A DNA stretch of 64,000 nt from Deinococcales bacterium (GCA_013298595.1 JAAFIG010000006.1:96503-160502); one strand, 5' to 3'; shown: positions 27,521-36,629, numbered from the stretch's first letter. Numbers and translations are program-made. Notes: generated by a model from the sequence alone, not told the origin.

Positions 27521-28147
27521 ATGAAAATAGCTCGAGTTATTCTTAGCATTGGTGTGGTTTCGGTACTCGGTTTTGCCTTAGCACAAGCAGTTAAGCAAGT
27601 CAGTGTTTCGCTGGCTGGGAAATCCCTAAAATTAGACAGTGTTATTGTCAAAGGCAAAACGTATGTTTCGCTCGAGCAGCTCAAAAAAGCCCTACCCAAC
27701 CCTGTTGGTGGTGCTAACCAAGCGGCTGGAACAACTGGTTGTATCAATCAAATGCTGTTTAATGGCGCGTGGCGTTTTCGGGTTCAAAAAGTCTTTTTTA
27801 GTGTGGAAGAAAAAACTTGGTTTATTACTGTGGAGCTTCGCAATGCCATGAACCAATCAGCAATGGCTTTTAACAATGGCTCGGAAGGGTTAGGCGGCGA
27901 TATTACGCTTTCAATGGCTTCAGGTAATACTTTGAATATTGCCAATGTCAACGAAACCCAAGATAAAATTCTTTTAAAAAACCTCGCTCCTGGAGCCGGC
28001 GTGGTGACAAATTTCGAGTTTAGTGCCGACTCAGATGCTGATAAACCCACCAAGTTCTTATGGGCAATGTCGGCAGCCAATAATTCTTCTAAAGCACCTT
28101 TATCTAAAGAACCGGCTTTTCGGGTTGATTTAACGTGTGCAAAGTAA
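27521..28147 (+). CDS. Secreted protein with stalk-like domain, paralogue A
   Basis: This 208-residue exported protein has the signal peptide MKIARVILSIGVVSVLGFALAQ. A copper-amine-oxidase-N/stalk-like segment follows (VKGKTYVSLEQLKKAL). The second domain starts near Cys72 with FNGAWRFRVQKV and ends with Asp-rich and ..DLTCAK segments, with a second Cys near the end that probably pairs with the first. The start is supported by AAGGAGG five bases upstream. It is clearly paralogous over its full length to the next gene. The function is unknown; beta-sandwich exoproteins of this plan occur in Deinococcus. Confidence 0.72.
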   Translation: MKIARVILSIGVVSVLGFALAQAVKQVSVSLAGKSLKLDSVIVKGKTYVSLEQLKKALPNPVGGANQAAGTTGCINQMLFNGAWRFRVQKVFFSVEEKTWFITVELRNAMNQSAMAFNNGSEGLGGDITLSMASGNTLNIANVNETQDKILLKNLAPGAGVVTNFEFSADSDADKPTKFLWAMSAANNSSKAPLSKEPAFRVDLTCAK

Positions 28148-28174
28148 TTTGATTTTTTCGAGTAAAGTACTTTT

Positions 28175-28825
28175 ATGAAACTTTCTCGAGTATTTTTGGG
28201 TCTTGGTTGTGCAACCCTTCTTGGTTTGGCTGTAGCACAAACTGTTAAACTTGTATCGATTAACATTGCTGGCAAGGACGTAAAGCTCGAGAGTGTCGTG
28301 GTGCAAGGTAAAACTTTTGTTTCGCTCGAGCAATTAAAAAAAGCTTTTCCTGTGGTCTCTAAACCCCAGACCGTTCCAGGTGGCACAAATCAGGTTGCGG
28401 CAACGCAGGGTTGTATTAAAGAGTTTTTGTTTAATGGCGCTTGGCGTTTTCGGGTTTTAGCCATTGCTTACGACCCTGCTAAACAAGGCTGGTTGACCAC
28501 CGTAGAATTGCGGAACGGCATGAAAAAAATTGCTCAGGTTCGTGGTTCAGGTGCCGATAATGCCGCTAGGGATATTTCTTTAGCTTTGGCTTCTGGCAAT
28601 GTGCTCGAGTTATCAGTTGGGCAATCCTCGAATGTGCAAGAAAAATTGTTGTACAAGCAATTGGCTCCTGGGGCTGCAACGGTGGTGGATATGATTTTTT
28701 ATGCCGATTCTGACGCGGATAAACCACGTAAGTTTTTGTGGGTGATGTCCGCAAAGAATAATGTGGATAATGCGCCGCTGATTAAAGACCCTGCTTTTCG
28801 TATTGATTTAACTTGTATTAAGTAG
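28175..28825 (+). CDS. Secreted protein with stalk-like domain, paralogue B
   Basis: This 216-residue protein starts with a signal peptide ending in LGLAVAQ. It repeats the layout of the gene before it: VVQGKTFVSLEQLKKAF, FNGAWRFRVLAI, FYADSDADKPRKFLWVMSAKN and a terminal IDLTCIK. The 27-base spacing, the same orientation and the colinear similarity indicate tandem duplication. The two copies differ mainly in the loops after the stalk segment (PVVSKPQTVPGG here). No transmembrane anchor follows the signal peptide. The pair could form a heteromeric surface structure, but that is a guess. Confidence 0.72.
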   Translation: MKLSRVFLGLGCATLLGLAVAQTVKLVSINIAGKDVKLESVVVQGKTFVSLEQLKKAFPVVSKPQTVPGGTNQVAATQGCIKEFLFNGAWRFRVLAIAYDPAKQGWLTTVELRNGMKKIAQVRGSGADNAARDISLALASGNVLELSVGQSSNVQEKLLYKQLAPGAATVVDMIFYADSDADKPRKFLWVMSAKNNVDNAPLIKDPAFRIDLTCIK

Positions 28826-28899
28826 GATTTTTTGCTGTATCAAAAGCCAACAGTAGCATCCATCAAGCATTTTTTGGCTCGAGGCTTTAGACTATTGGC

Positions 28900-31329
28900 A
28901 TGATTGCCCAAGGTTTGCTCGAAGTGCATTTATTTGGTGTTCCAGCACTTCGCCTTGATGGGCAGGTTTTATTGCTGCCAACCAAGCGGGCTTGGGGTTT
29001 AGTGGCGTTCTTAGCGCTCGAAGGGGCAACTTCTCGAGATAATTTAGCCAAATTGTTGTGGGATGAAGCTTTTTTCGAGAATCCTCGTAAGAATTTACGA
29101 CAAGAATTATATCGGTTAATGCAAACGCCTTTAGCTCAGTTTCTTGAGATAGCCAATGATCTTGTGAGATTACAGTGCAGTTCGGATGCGGCTCAAGCTC
29201 GAGCTGATGAAACATATTTGATTTCGGGTGTTTTTTTAGAAAGGTTTGATGTGCCTCAAGCGCCTGATTTTCAGAGTTGGTTGCAAATGCAGCGCGAAAC
29301 TTTTTCGCGTTCACGTATCAGCCGCTTGGAAACTCGAGCTAAACATGTAACTGGTTTAGTTGCTTTAGATGCGTGGCTCGAGGTGCTTAAAGCCGATAAT
29401 TTGCATGAAACAGCGGTGCAAGCAGCCTTACAACTCGAGGCGGAACATCTTGGTAAGACAGCCGCTTTAGAACGTTACCGAGGCTTTAAGACACTTTTAC
29501 AAGCCGAACTTGGTCTTGAACCTCTGCCCGAAACACGGGCTTTAGCCCACCAATTGGGTTTGGAAGCAAAAGCAGTTGTTCAACCTAAAACCGATGTGCG
29601 AATGCAGCGTTTACTCGAGGCTGCTGGTTTATTCAATCAACCTTTTGAAGCCCAAATGCTGCTTGATGTGACTGGTTTAACTGATTTTGAAATTCTGGAG
29701 GTACTCGAGATAGCCGCCACAAAGGGTTTTTTGCGTCGTTCAGGGACTCAGTACACTATCTTAGAAAAAAATAATACTTTAAGCACTGAACGCAAACGGA
29801 TTCTCGAGCGGCGCATTGCTAAACGTTTATTGGCACTTGGCGCAATGCCTGAAATTGTGGCAGCTCATCTCGAGCAAGCTGGCGAGCATTTAGAAGCCAC
29901 AGGCAAATACCTCGAAGCAGCAGAATTGGCTAATCGTCAGGATCGCATGACCGAAGCGATGCAGTTTTACAACAAAGTTATTCAATTAAGCCAAACCCCC
30001 GAGCAACGATTTGAGGTTCTGCAATCCAGAGTGATTTTGGCACGGCGTTTAGATAATCGAATATGGCGCGAAACAATTCGGGATTTAGAACGTGAAGCTC
30101 GAAACCGAACAGCCGAGCATCGAGTAATTGCTGATTTACAACGCGCTTTGTGGCATTTGACCAATGCTGAATACGATAAAGCCCTCGAGTTTGTCTCGGC
30201 TCATCTCGAGCGAACTGGTCAACAAGGGGCAATGGCAGCTTATTTACAAGGCACAATACTGGTTAAAACAGGACAATTAGCAAGTGCTGAAAAATTCTTA
30301 CAACGAGCCTTAGAAAATAAGAGTGCACTCGAGGATATACAAAACGCCGAAGTGCATAATGTGTTGTGTGTTTTGGCTGTACAACGAGCAGATTTCCATA
30401 ATGCCAAAATCCATAATCAGGCTTCCTTAAAAGGCTTTGCTCGCAGTGGACACAATTCGGGTTTAACTCGAGCACTTTCCACAGCTGGTGCACTCGAGAT
30501 GTTAACGGGTCAACATCGTGCAGCTGAACGCATGTTTAAACGTTCACTCGAGACTGCCCAGAAAATTGGCGATTATGCCAGTCAAATTGCCACATTACTG
30601 AATTTAAGTAAAACCTGTTTTGAAACTTCCCGATTTGATGCCAGCCACGAGTGTCTCGAGCAAGGATTAGCACTCCTCGAGATACATTCAGACCCCAATA
30701 TCATGGGTTCATATTTGGTCAATATGGCTGCTATAGAAAGAATTCAATTGCATTTAGATAGCGCTTGGCAACGAGTGACGACAGCACTTGAACTTGCTAA
30801 AACGCAAAATGCCATGCCAAAAGTAGCCAGTCGTAGTTTGGTTTTGGTCAGCATGGCAATTGAACGAAACCGTTTCGAGCGTGCACAGCAGTACCTCGAG
30901 CTGGCTGCAGAGCACATCACACCAGAAATACAATCTGAGTTAATTTTACAAAAAGCACATTTGGCACTTTTACGGCAACAACCTTGGCAAACAATTGATT
31001 TACTTACAGACCAAACATTGCAAAACGATGACCTCGAGTTTCAGTCAGCCCTGATGGCATTTGCTTATCTTGCTCTCGAGCAACCAAGCGCTGCTAAAAC
31101 CATACTCAATTTAACTGCCTCGAGTGTTTATGCACCATATGTGCAAGCCGCACAGATTCAAACCCATGCTACGCTTGGCACTTTACAACCCGAGCATTTT
31201 GTACTTGTACCAAGCAAAAATACCTTACCGTTTACGCGTTATGCTCTCAATCTTGCATTTGCAAAACACAGTTCAGAGCAGCAAAAGTACACAAAAGAAT
31301 TGCAGTGGCTCGAGAAAAAACTCAAGTGA
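28900..31329 (+). CDS. BTAD-domain transcriptional regulator with TPR solenoid
   Basis: This is an 809-residue cytoplasmic protein. Residues 5-95 form an OmpR-like winged helix (VHLFGVPALRLDG, then LLWDE and NLRQELYRL). Residues about 100-225 form the bacterial transcriptional activation domain with FQSWLQMQRE and ALERYRGFKTLLQAELGLEPLPET, as in SARP/AfsR regulators. There is no NB-ARC ATPase with a P-loop between BTAD and the C-terminal TPR array (about 330-790), unlike AfsR. The DNA target is unknown; the preceding secreted-protein operon is the nearest candidate. The gene is rich in CTCGAG, most copies read as Leu-Glu in helices. Confidence 0.85.
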   Translation: MIAQGLLEVHLFGVPALRLDGQVLLLPTKRAWGLVAFLALEGATSRDNLAKLLWDEAFFENPRKNLRQELYRLMQTPLAQFLEIANDLVRLQCSSDAAQARADETYLISGVFLERFDVPQAPDFQSWLQMQRETFSRSRISRLETRAKHVTGLVALDAWLEVLKADNLHETAVQAALQLEAEHLGKTAALERYRGFKTLLQAELGLEPLPETRALAHQLGLEAKAVVQPKTDVRMQRLLEAAGLFNQPFEAQMLLDVTGLTDFEILEVLEIAATKGFLRRSGTQYTILEKNNTLSTERKRILERRIAKRLLALGAMPEIVAAHLEQAGEHLEATGKYLEAAELANRQDRMTEAMQFYNKVIQLSQTPEQRFEVLQSRVILARRLDNRIWRETIRDLEREARNRTAEHRVIADLQRALWHLTNAEYDKALEFVSAHLERTGQQGAMAAYLQGTILVKTGQLASAEKFLQRALENKSALEDIQNAEVHNVLCVLAVQRADFHNAKIHNQASLKGFARSGHNSGLTRALSTAGALEMLTGQHRAAERMFKRSLETAQKIGDYASQIATLLNLSKTCFETSRFDASHECLEQGLALLEIHSDPNIMGSYLVNMAAIERIQLHLDSAWQRVTTALELAKTQNAMPKVASRSLVLVSMAIERNRFERAQQYLELAAEHITPEIQSELILQKAHLALLRQQPWQTIDLLTDQTLQNDDLEFQSALMAFAYLALEQPSAAKTILNLTASSVYAPYVQAAQIQTHATLGTLQPEHFVLVPSKNTLPFTRYALNLAFAKHSSEQQKYTKELQWLEKKLK

Positions 31330-31341
31330 AGCTCGGGCGTA

Positions 31342-32220
31342 TTACAGTGCTATTTTTTTTGGTAATTCTTCACGTAATCCTGGGAGCATGATAGTTTCGA
31401 CGTACTCGCGGTCTTGTACTCGAGGAGCAAGAAACGCCAGATTGGTCAGCCATTCGGCAATGGTGAACAAATGGCGTTGCTGCCCAAATTCTTTTGGTAA
31501 TGGTTGCACAGTCCCGTAGCCACGCAAAAAAGCCTCTCGAGGTTCAGATTCGAGATAGCCTAAGGCTGTGACAATATCAAATGTGATTGGTCCAAAACCA
31601 CAACGGTCAAAGTCTATGATTGCTACTTTTTCATTGTGCCAAATCATATTGCCCGCATGTAAATCCGCATGAATAAGACTCCATGTTGTTACACCATCCA
31701 TAAAAGCTGTTTGCGCTTTTCGCATGGCTTGCTCGAGCAATGGCATGTCAGGTTCTAGCCATTCAATACCACGCAAAATATTCAGTGTGTCCTCGAGATA
31801 TGCAATGTTGTAATGAAGCCGTTCAAAACCAATGGGTGCCTTAAAATCTTGGGCAATGACATGGAGTTTTGCCAGTAATGCACCCACCATTTCAGCTTGG
31901 GTTTCGTTGATTTCCTCGAGTACCGTGCCTTCGATCCATGTCAGTAAAGAAAAACGCTTGGATGCTTGCTCGAGAATAAAATTACCACTGGCTAAAGCAA
32001 CAGGTTTTTGCACCTCGAGTCCGTGTTGTTGTAAGTGATGCAGCCAAAGCATCTCGGATTCAAGGGCTGCTAGGCTATAGGAAGCTGTTTGATGTTGTCT
32101 TAGAATATATTTTTCACCTGCAGCTGTGCTAATCACATGGTTAATATTTTGAGTATCACCGAGGAGTTCAGTGGTGACAGGCTGTATGGCAAATTGCTCG
32201 AGCACAGATGCTAAATTCAT
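31342..32220 (-). CDS. Phosphotransferase (APH/choline-kinase-like)
   Basis: This 292-residue kinase-fold protein has the catalytic loop LIHADLHAGN (Asp near 183) and the metal-binding IIDFDRCGFG (Asp near 202). It has the N-terminal ATP-Lys-type motif KYILRQHQ. The family phosphorylates aminoglycosides, choline, homoserine or sugar hydroxyls, and this member has no feature that picks one. It converges on the BTAD gene with 12 bases between the stops. Confidence 0.8.
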   Translation of the reverse strand: MNLASVLEQFAIQPVTTELLGDTQNINHVISTAAGEKYILRQHQTASYSLAALESEMLWLHHLQQHGLEVQKPVALASGNFILEQASKRFSLLTWIEGTVLEEINETQAEMVGALLAKLHVIAQDFKAPIGFERLHYNIAYLEDTLNILRGIEWLEPDMPLLEQAMRKAQTAFMDGVTTWSLIHADLHAGNMIWHNEKVAIIDFDRCGFGPITFDIVTALGYLESEPREAFLRGYGTVQPLPKEFGQQRHLFTIAEWLTNLAFLAPRVQDREYVETIMLPGLREELPKKIAL

Positions 32221-32519
32221 ATGTATTTGTTATAGCTGTTGCAGAAACACCTCGGCAATAGGCGGATTGACATAGCTTCTGATCACAAGTACATCGAGGT
32301 AGCTCGAGTGTGTTCTTTTTGTAGTAATAACAAAATTGCATCGGAATCTAAGCTGCTTTGGTGTTACGTCAGCAGAGACTCGAGTTAAAAGTTTTTATGC
32401 TGCATAATGACTTGTTAGAGACAGTCTTTACACTTGCCTTAGGTTAATCATTCGTCTGAGGCGCTATTCTCTTGCATTACTACGTCTATAGCGAAATGAT
32501 TATTTGTAAGCTACTTAAC

Positions 32520-32547
32520 TTGACGCTGCCCCCAGATGTGGTATGCT
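32520..32547 (+). promoter_or_regulatory. Putative sigma-70 promoter for nrdJ
   Basis: TTGACG at 32520-32525 and TATGCT at 32542-32547 are separated by 16 bases. The -10 lies inside the small palindrome GGTATGCTACC, which may be part of an operator. A second TTGACA at 32570-32575 has no good -10. Confidence 0.45.
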
Positions 32548-32625
32548 ACCAATATCAAAGCACGAGATATTGACACTTGATGGTCAAAACCGACATCAAA
32601 CTGGCGTATTTCAAGGGAGTGCGAC

Positions 32626-32673
32626 ATGAACGAACCAACAGTCGAACAGCCACGCCTCCCCAACATCAACTAA
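32626..32673 (+). CDS. 15-codon leader ORF upstream of nrdJ
   Basis: The short frame ATG AAC GAA to TAA encodes MNEPTVEQPRLPNIN. It is preceded by AAGGGAG at the right distance, a better ribosome-binding site than many real genes here have. It lies downstream of the likely promoter and 75 bases before nrdJ, with a hairpin in between. It may be a regulatory leader peptide; it is not rich in any one amino acid. Confidence 0.35.
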   Translation: MNEPTVEQPRLPNIN

Positions 32674-32689
32674 ACCCTCACCCCAAGCT

Positions 32690-32706
32690 TCTCGAAAACT
32701 TCGAGA
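32690..32706 (+). promoter_or_regulatory. Hairpin between leader ORF and nrdJ
   Basis: TCTCGAA and TTCGAGA pair perfectly across a three-base loop, followed about ten bases on by a short AATTTT. It is too weak for a strong terminator but could be an attenuation stem. Confidence 0.3.
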
Positions 32707-32747
32707 CGCTACAATTTTGACCCCAATCCACTCGGAGGCAACAAATC

Positions 32748-35700
32748 ATGACTGCATTGCTCGAACCCACCCCACCTGTTTATCACTTCGACGATCACGC
32801 TCAAAGCATCGCCAAACGCCAATATATGCAACCCTCTGATGGCGATGTTTTCGGCATGTTCCGTCGTATTGCCAATTGGGTCTCGAGTGCCGAACCAACC
32901 TCTGAATTAAAAGCCAAATGGGGCGAAACCTTCTACGATCTCATGGCAAGTAAACGCTTTTGCCCAGGTGGGCGCGTACTAGCAGGCGCAGGCACGCAGC
33001 ACGGCAATGTACTCAATTGTTTTGTTCAAGGCGCAACCGAATACGACCCTGCCAGCTTTGAAGGTGTCATGGAAGTCGCCAAGAAACTTGCCTTGGTCAC
33101 CAAAGTTGGCGGTGGCAACGGCGTTAATTTAGATGTCTACGCCCCAAGAGCCACCACCAGCCGCTCCGACAATGGTGTACGCGGTTGGGCATACATGAGC
33201 GCTACCCACCCCGATGTCGAAGATTTTATCAAAGGCTTAATGCGCCCACCAACCATGCCAGACGGCGAAAAACAACCCACCAGCATCCGCAACTGGTCAA
33301 AAGTGGTTTACGGCGTGATCTCCCCTGCCTTATCTAGCTTAGCAAGGCAATACGGAGTCAACTTAGTCAGTAGCCTGCCCGATAATGTCAATACCATTCA
33401 CGACGATATGGGTGGCATTCTCGAAGCAGCCAAACAAGTCTGTGCCACTGCCAAAGCTGGACTCGAGCCACGCATAGACCTTTCAGGCTTACGCGAAGAA
33501 GGCGCACCCATTAAAGGTTCAGGGGGCACCTCGAGCGGACCTGTATCCTTCTTATTCGAGATTTTTGATAACTTCCTCGAGTGGGCAAATTTGGGCGCAG
33601 AAACATCTGGTCCAGTGGCTACACTTAGGTATTGTTATGCGCCAGTGTTGAGAGTTGTACGCCAGGGCGGAACCAGAAGGGGCGCTGGGATGGCAACCAT
33701 TTCCATAGACCACCCAGATGTCCTCGATTTTTTAACTGCTAAGGATTTAGATCGTGAAACAGGTGAAGGTGACATTAGCACTTTTAACATTTCGATTCTG
33801 CCCACCGAGAAATTCTGGAATACCCTGCAAGCCGATGGACTGTGGAATATTGCACCACTCGAGGTGATGGCGAAATACCATATTGTGCCACTCGAGGGAA
33901 CCTATAACGGCACTGTGCCAACATTACCAACTCGAGCACTCGATGGTGCAAAGGGTGTACCAGTCTACGCAGGTGGAATTCCTGCTAAGTGGTTATGGCG
34001 ACAAATTGCTGAACATGCGTGGAGCACAGGCGAACCGGGCTTAATTTTTATTGATCGCGTCAACGAACAAAGTGCAATTCGGAACCTTGGTGAACGTTAC
34101 CAAATTAAATCCACAAACCCATGTGGCGAAATCCCGTTGACAGTTGGCGAACCTTGCGATTTAGGTGCAATCAACCTCGCAGCTTATGTCCAAGGCAATA
34201 CTTTTGATTACACAACCTTCCGCTCAGATGTTCGCAACTGTATTCGCTTCTTAGACGATGTGCTTGATGTGAACGTTTTTGCGCTCGAGGATAACCGAGT
34301 TGCTAGTCAGAATTTGCGCCGCCTAGGACTTGGTGTCATGGGACTTGCCGATGCACTGATTTTGCTTGGTCAACGATACGATAATGCCCAAGGACGCGAG
34401 ACAATTCATAAAATCATGAGTGTCATGCGTGAAGAAGCCGTTGCCGAAAGTCAAAACCTTGGACTCGAGCGTGGTGTCTACCCGATTTTTGAACAAAACA
34501 TGGATAAAATTCCGCATGCTCCACGTCGTAATGTGGCTGTCCTAACCGTGGCTCCAACAGGTACAACCAGTATGTTGATGGGTGTCTCGAGCGGTATTGA
34601 ACCTGTGTTCAGCCCATTTATTTGGCGTAAAATTGGCGCAGATTACAAAGCTTTGATCGCACCACTCTTTCAAGAACTCCTTGAGCAATACCCAGCTCAT
34701 CCACAGTATTCTCGAGATAGCCGTTGGGATTGGGATAAAGTCACCGATGCCATCGCTGGGAATCACGGTAGTTGTGTCGGACTCGAGTTTGTACCAGAAG
34801 CTGTGCAGAGCGTATTTGTTTGCGCCCACGACATCGCACCTCTGGATCATGTGCGAATGCAAGGCACTGTCCAACAAGCTTTTGACGCTGATGGCTTTGC
34901 CGCTAACAGCCTTTCTAAAACCATTAATTTACCAAATTCTGCCACCGTCGAAGATGTTGAAGCTGCCTACTCCGAAGCGTACCGCACAGGTTGCAAAGGC
35001 ATCACAGTGTACCGTGATGGCTCGAGACAATTCCAAGTGCTTTCGACCAGCAAAGAAGAGAAAAAAGAAGAACCCACTGCCGAAGCTATCGCAGCTAACA
35101 TCCCTGCAAATCTGAACGCCAGCATTGATGAAACACTCTGGGGAGCAAGTCAACACTTCCAACCAGGTTCACCCATTTTCTCGAGACCAACGCGTTTAAC
35201 AGGCGTGACTGACATGGTTAAACTCACCGATCTTGCCGCTGGAACAAAACGTACATTCTTAATTACCACCAATACCCTCGAGGGTAAACCTGTGGAAATT
35301 GTGGTGGTATCGGGACGGGCTGGTGACGAAGCCAATGCTGACAGTGAAGCCCTCGGACGGGTTGTTTCAATTGCATTGCAATACGGTGTACCAGCCGAAG
35401 CGATTCAAAAAACCTTACGCGGCATTAATGGTGGTTTATATGGCAGTTACAACGGCAGATTAGTCGGCAGCAAAGCTGATTTAATTGCAGTTGCCCTCGA
35501 AAGTACAGCCTCGGGCGGTGCAATGCGCCCAGCCGAACAACCACTGCTCTATAACGATACTGCCATGCAGCAAACCTATCCAGCCTTAGCAGGAGCTGCT
35601 CCGAGTGCCGAGGAATTACAAGCACCCCTGTTTGCAACTCCAAGCAGTACTAAAGTGGCGATGAAAGGCGAAAAATGCCCAAGTTGCAGCAGCCCAAACT

Positions 35701-35759
35701 TAGTTCGTGAAGAAGGTTGCTTAAAATGCCAAAGCTGCGGCTATAGCAAATGCGGTTAA
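32748..35759 (+). CDS. nrdJ: Adenosylcobalamin-dependent (class II) ribonucleotide reductase
   Basis: This enzyme reduces ribonucleotides to deoxyribonucleotides with a B12-generated thiyl radical. Of 1,003 residues, Cys91 in LNCF is one redox thiol. The active-site loop NPCGE places Asn457, Cys459 and Glu461, followed by APTGTTSM. The C-terminal domain has a zinc-ribbon-like tail with CxxC at 977/980 and at 991/994, plus Cys997 and Cys1002; the last pair probably re-reduces the active site. There is no N-terminal ATP-cone. GGAGG lies nine bases before the ATG. The ORF around 35,100-35,500 is the family's usual extra C-terminal domain. Confidence 0.96.
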   Translation: MTALLEPTPPVYHFDDHAQSIAKRQYMQPSDGDVFGMFRRIANWVSSAEPTSELKAKWGETFYDLMASKRFCPGGRVLAGAGTQHGNVLNCFVQGATEYDPASFEGVMEVAKKLALVTKVGGGNGVNLDVYAPRATTSRSDNGVRGWAYMSATHPDVEDFIKGLMRPPTMPDGEKQPTSIRNWSKVVYGVISPALSSLARQYGVNLVSSLPDNVNTIHDDMGGILEAAKQVCATAKAGLEPRIDLSGLREEGAPIKGSGGTSSGPVSFLFEIFDNFLEWANLGAETSGPVATLRYCYAPVLRVVRQGGTRRGAGMATISIDHPDVLDFLTAKDLDRETGEGDISTFNISILPTEKFWNTLQADGLWNIAPLEVMAKYHIVPLEGTYNGTVPTLPTRALDGAKGVPVYAGGIPAKWLWRQIAEHAWSTGEPGLIFIDRVNEQSAIRNLGERYQIKSTNPCGEIPLTVGEPCDLGAINLAAYVQGNTFDYTTFRSDVRNCIRFLDDVLDVNVFALEDNRVASQNLRRLGLGVMGLADALILLGQRYDNAQGRETIHKIMSVMREEAVAESQNLGLERGVYPIFEQNMDKIPHAPRRNVAVLTVAPTGTTSMLMGVSSGIEPVFSPFIWRKIGADYKALIAPLFQELLEQYPAHPQYSRDSRWDWDKVTDAIAGNHGSCVGLEFVPEAVQSVFVCAHDIAPLDHVRMQGTVQQAFDADGFAANSLSKTINLPNSATVEDVEAAYSEAYRTGCKGITVYRDGSRQFQVLSTSKEEKKEEPTAEAIAANIPANLNASIDETLWGASQHFQPGSPIFSRPTRLTGVTDMVKLTDLAAGTKRTFLITTNTLEGKPVEIVVVSGRAGDEANADSEALGRVVSIALQYGVPAEAIQKTLRGINGGLYGSYNGRLVGSKADLIAVALESTASGGAMRPAEQPLLYNDTAMQQTYPALAGAAPSAEELQAPLFATPSSTKVAMKGEKCPSCSSPNLVREEGCLKCQSCGYSKCG

Positions 35760-35800
35760 TGTAATACGGCTACAGATTAACTCGAGAAACCAGGGAAGTT

Positions 35801-36157
35801 ATGTCAGAAACACTCGCTTATTATATGGATGTACATATTGCAGAAGCTATTACCAAAGGACTTCGCACTCGAGGAATCAAAGTCATTACAGCTCAAGAAG
35901 ATAAAACCCGCGAAATGCCCGACTCAGACTTACTGGATCGGGCATTTGCTATGAAGTGCATTTTATATACGCAAGATACAGATTTCTTTGTGATTGCTTC
36001 AGAGCGTCAACAGCAACAAAAAGCATTTACAGGAATCATTTATAGTAAGCAACAAACATTACCTTATGGTCAGATCATCGAAGAACTTGAATTAATTGCG
36101 CGTTGCTATTCATTTGTAGAATTGCAAAATCGACTTGAATACTTACCACTCAAATAA
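35801..36157 (+). CDS. DUF5615 PIN-like protein, putative toxin
   Basis: This 118-residue protein has the DUF5615 pattern: YMDVHIAEAITKGLRTRGIKVITAQ at the start, then DSDLLDRAFAMKCILYTQDTDFF and FTGIIYSKQQ. DUF5615 is a minimal PIN-related fold, typically the toxin partner of DUF433 proteins. The conserved Asp residues (Asp10, the DSD pair near 40, and Asp59/Asp61) suit a metal-dependent nuclease. It starts 42 bases after nrdJ on the same strand, so it may share its transcript. Its stop is immediately adjacent to the stop of the opposing DUF433 gene, with no base between. Confidence 0.8.
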   Translation: MSETLAYYMDVHIAEAITKGLRTRGIKVITAQEDKTREMPDSDLLDRAFAMKCILYTQDTDFFVIASERQQQQKAFTGIIYSKQQTLPYGQIIEELELIARCYSFVELQNRLEYLPLK

Positions 36158-36469
36158 TTAACGCTGTATTCGAGATTCAAGATTCGCTCGAGATAAATTA
36201 CTAGGATTTGCTTGTTTATAATTTTCAGCGAATGCTTCCACTTTCATAATCTGAGCGTCTATAACGGCTTTATTATCCCAATAATACGCTAATGCAGAGT
36301 GGATTTCACCCATTGTCAAATCGGGATATAAATCATGTAATACAAGAGTATTAAAACCAACCATCAAGTACGCTTCGATAAGCATCCGCACCTTGATACC
36401 CGATGAAGAAATAACGACAATTCCATCAGATCGAGTTTCGATATATGGGTACAAAATTTGTGTTGTCAT
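36158..36469 (-). CDS. DUF433 protein, putative antitoxin
   Basis: This 103-residue protein matches DUF433: VISSSGIKVRMLIEAYLMVG and LYPDLTMGEIHSALAYYWDNKAVIDA, a winged-helix DNA-binding module. In most genomes DUF433 precedes DUF5615 on the same strand; here the two are tail to tail. The start is preceded by a GAGGAG ribosome-binding site. Its promoter region holds a palindrome and two direct repeats, consistent with autoregulation. Confidence 0.8.
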   Translation of the reverse strand: MTTQILYPYIETRSDGIVVISSSGIKVRMLIEAYLMVGFNTLVLHDLYPDLTMGEIHSALAYYWDNKAVIDAQIMKVEAFAENYKQANPSNLSRANLESRIQR

Positions 36470-36485
36470 ACGTACTCCTCAAAAT

Positions 36486-36536
36486 CACTAATTAAAGCAA
36501 TAATAGCACTAATTAAGATAATAACAGTACTGTCAA
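36486..36536 (-). promoter_or_regulatory. Promoter and operator-like repeats of the DUF433 gene
   Basis: Reading toward the DUF433 gene, TTGACA (36531-36536) is a perfect -35 box and overlaps the palindrome ACAGTACTGT (36524-36533). Two direct copies of TTAATTAGTG lie at 36507-36516 and 36486-36495, 21 bases apart or two helical turns. This suits cooperative binding by a winged-helix dimer. A likely -10 is ATTAGT inside the first copy. Confidence 0.5.
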
Positions 36537-36584
36537 AAAACGGATTCAAGCAGTGCGTTTTTGTGTGCGGTGTTTTACTTGGTC

Positions 36585-36629
36585 TTGACAAATCTTATTT
36601 ATCGCTTTACGATATCGAGAAGCGATAAA
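36585..36629 (+). promoter_or_regulatory. padR promoter with overlapping palindromic operator
   Basis: A TTGACA -35 (36585-36590) and a TACGAT -10 (36608-36613) are 17 bases apart. The inverted repeat TTTATCGCTT (36598-36607) / AAGCGATAAA (36620-36629) has perfect ten-base arms spanning the -10 and probable start site, with a CGATATCG core between. This is the layout of a self-repressed PadR promoter. Confidence 0.7.

Larger units (their letters stand above)
32221..32747. other. 527-base leader region upstream of nrdJ
   Basis: This is the longest gene-poor stretch. It contains a promoter-like pair (32520-32547), a 15-codon ORF with a good ribosome-binding site (32626-32673) and a small hairpin (32690-32706). 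I looked for a cobalamin riboswitch because nrdJ is B12-dependent. I found no B12 box and no matching long-range stems. I recognise nothing in 32221-32515. Confidence 0.5.

Noticed and set aside
32221-32747. Cobalamin riboswitch before nrdJ
   Set aside because: No B12 box or supporting stems were found by eye.
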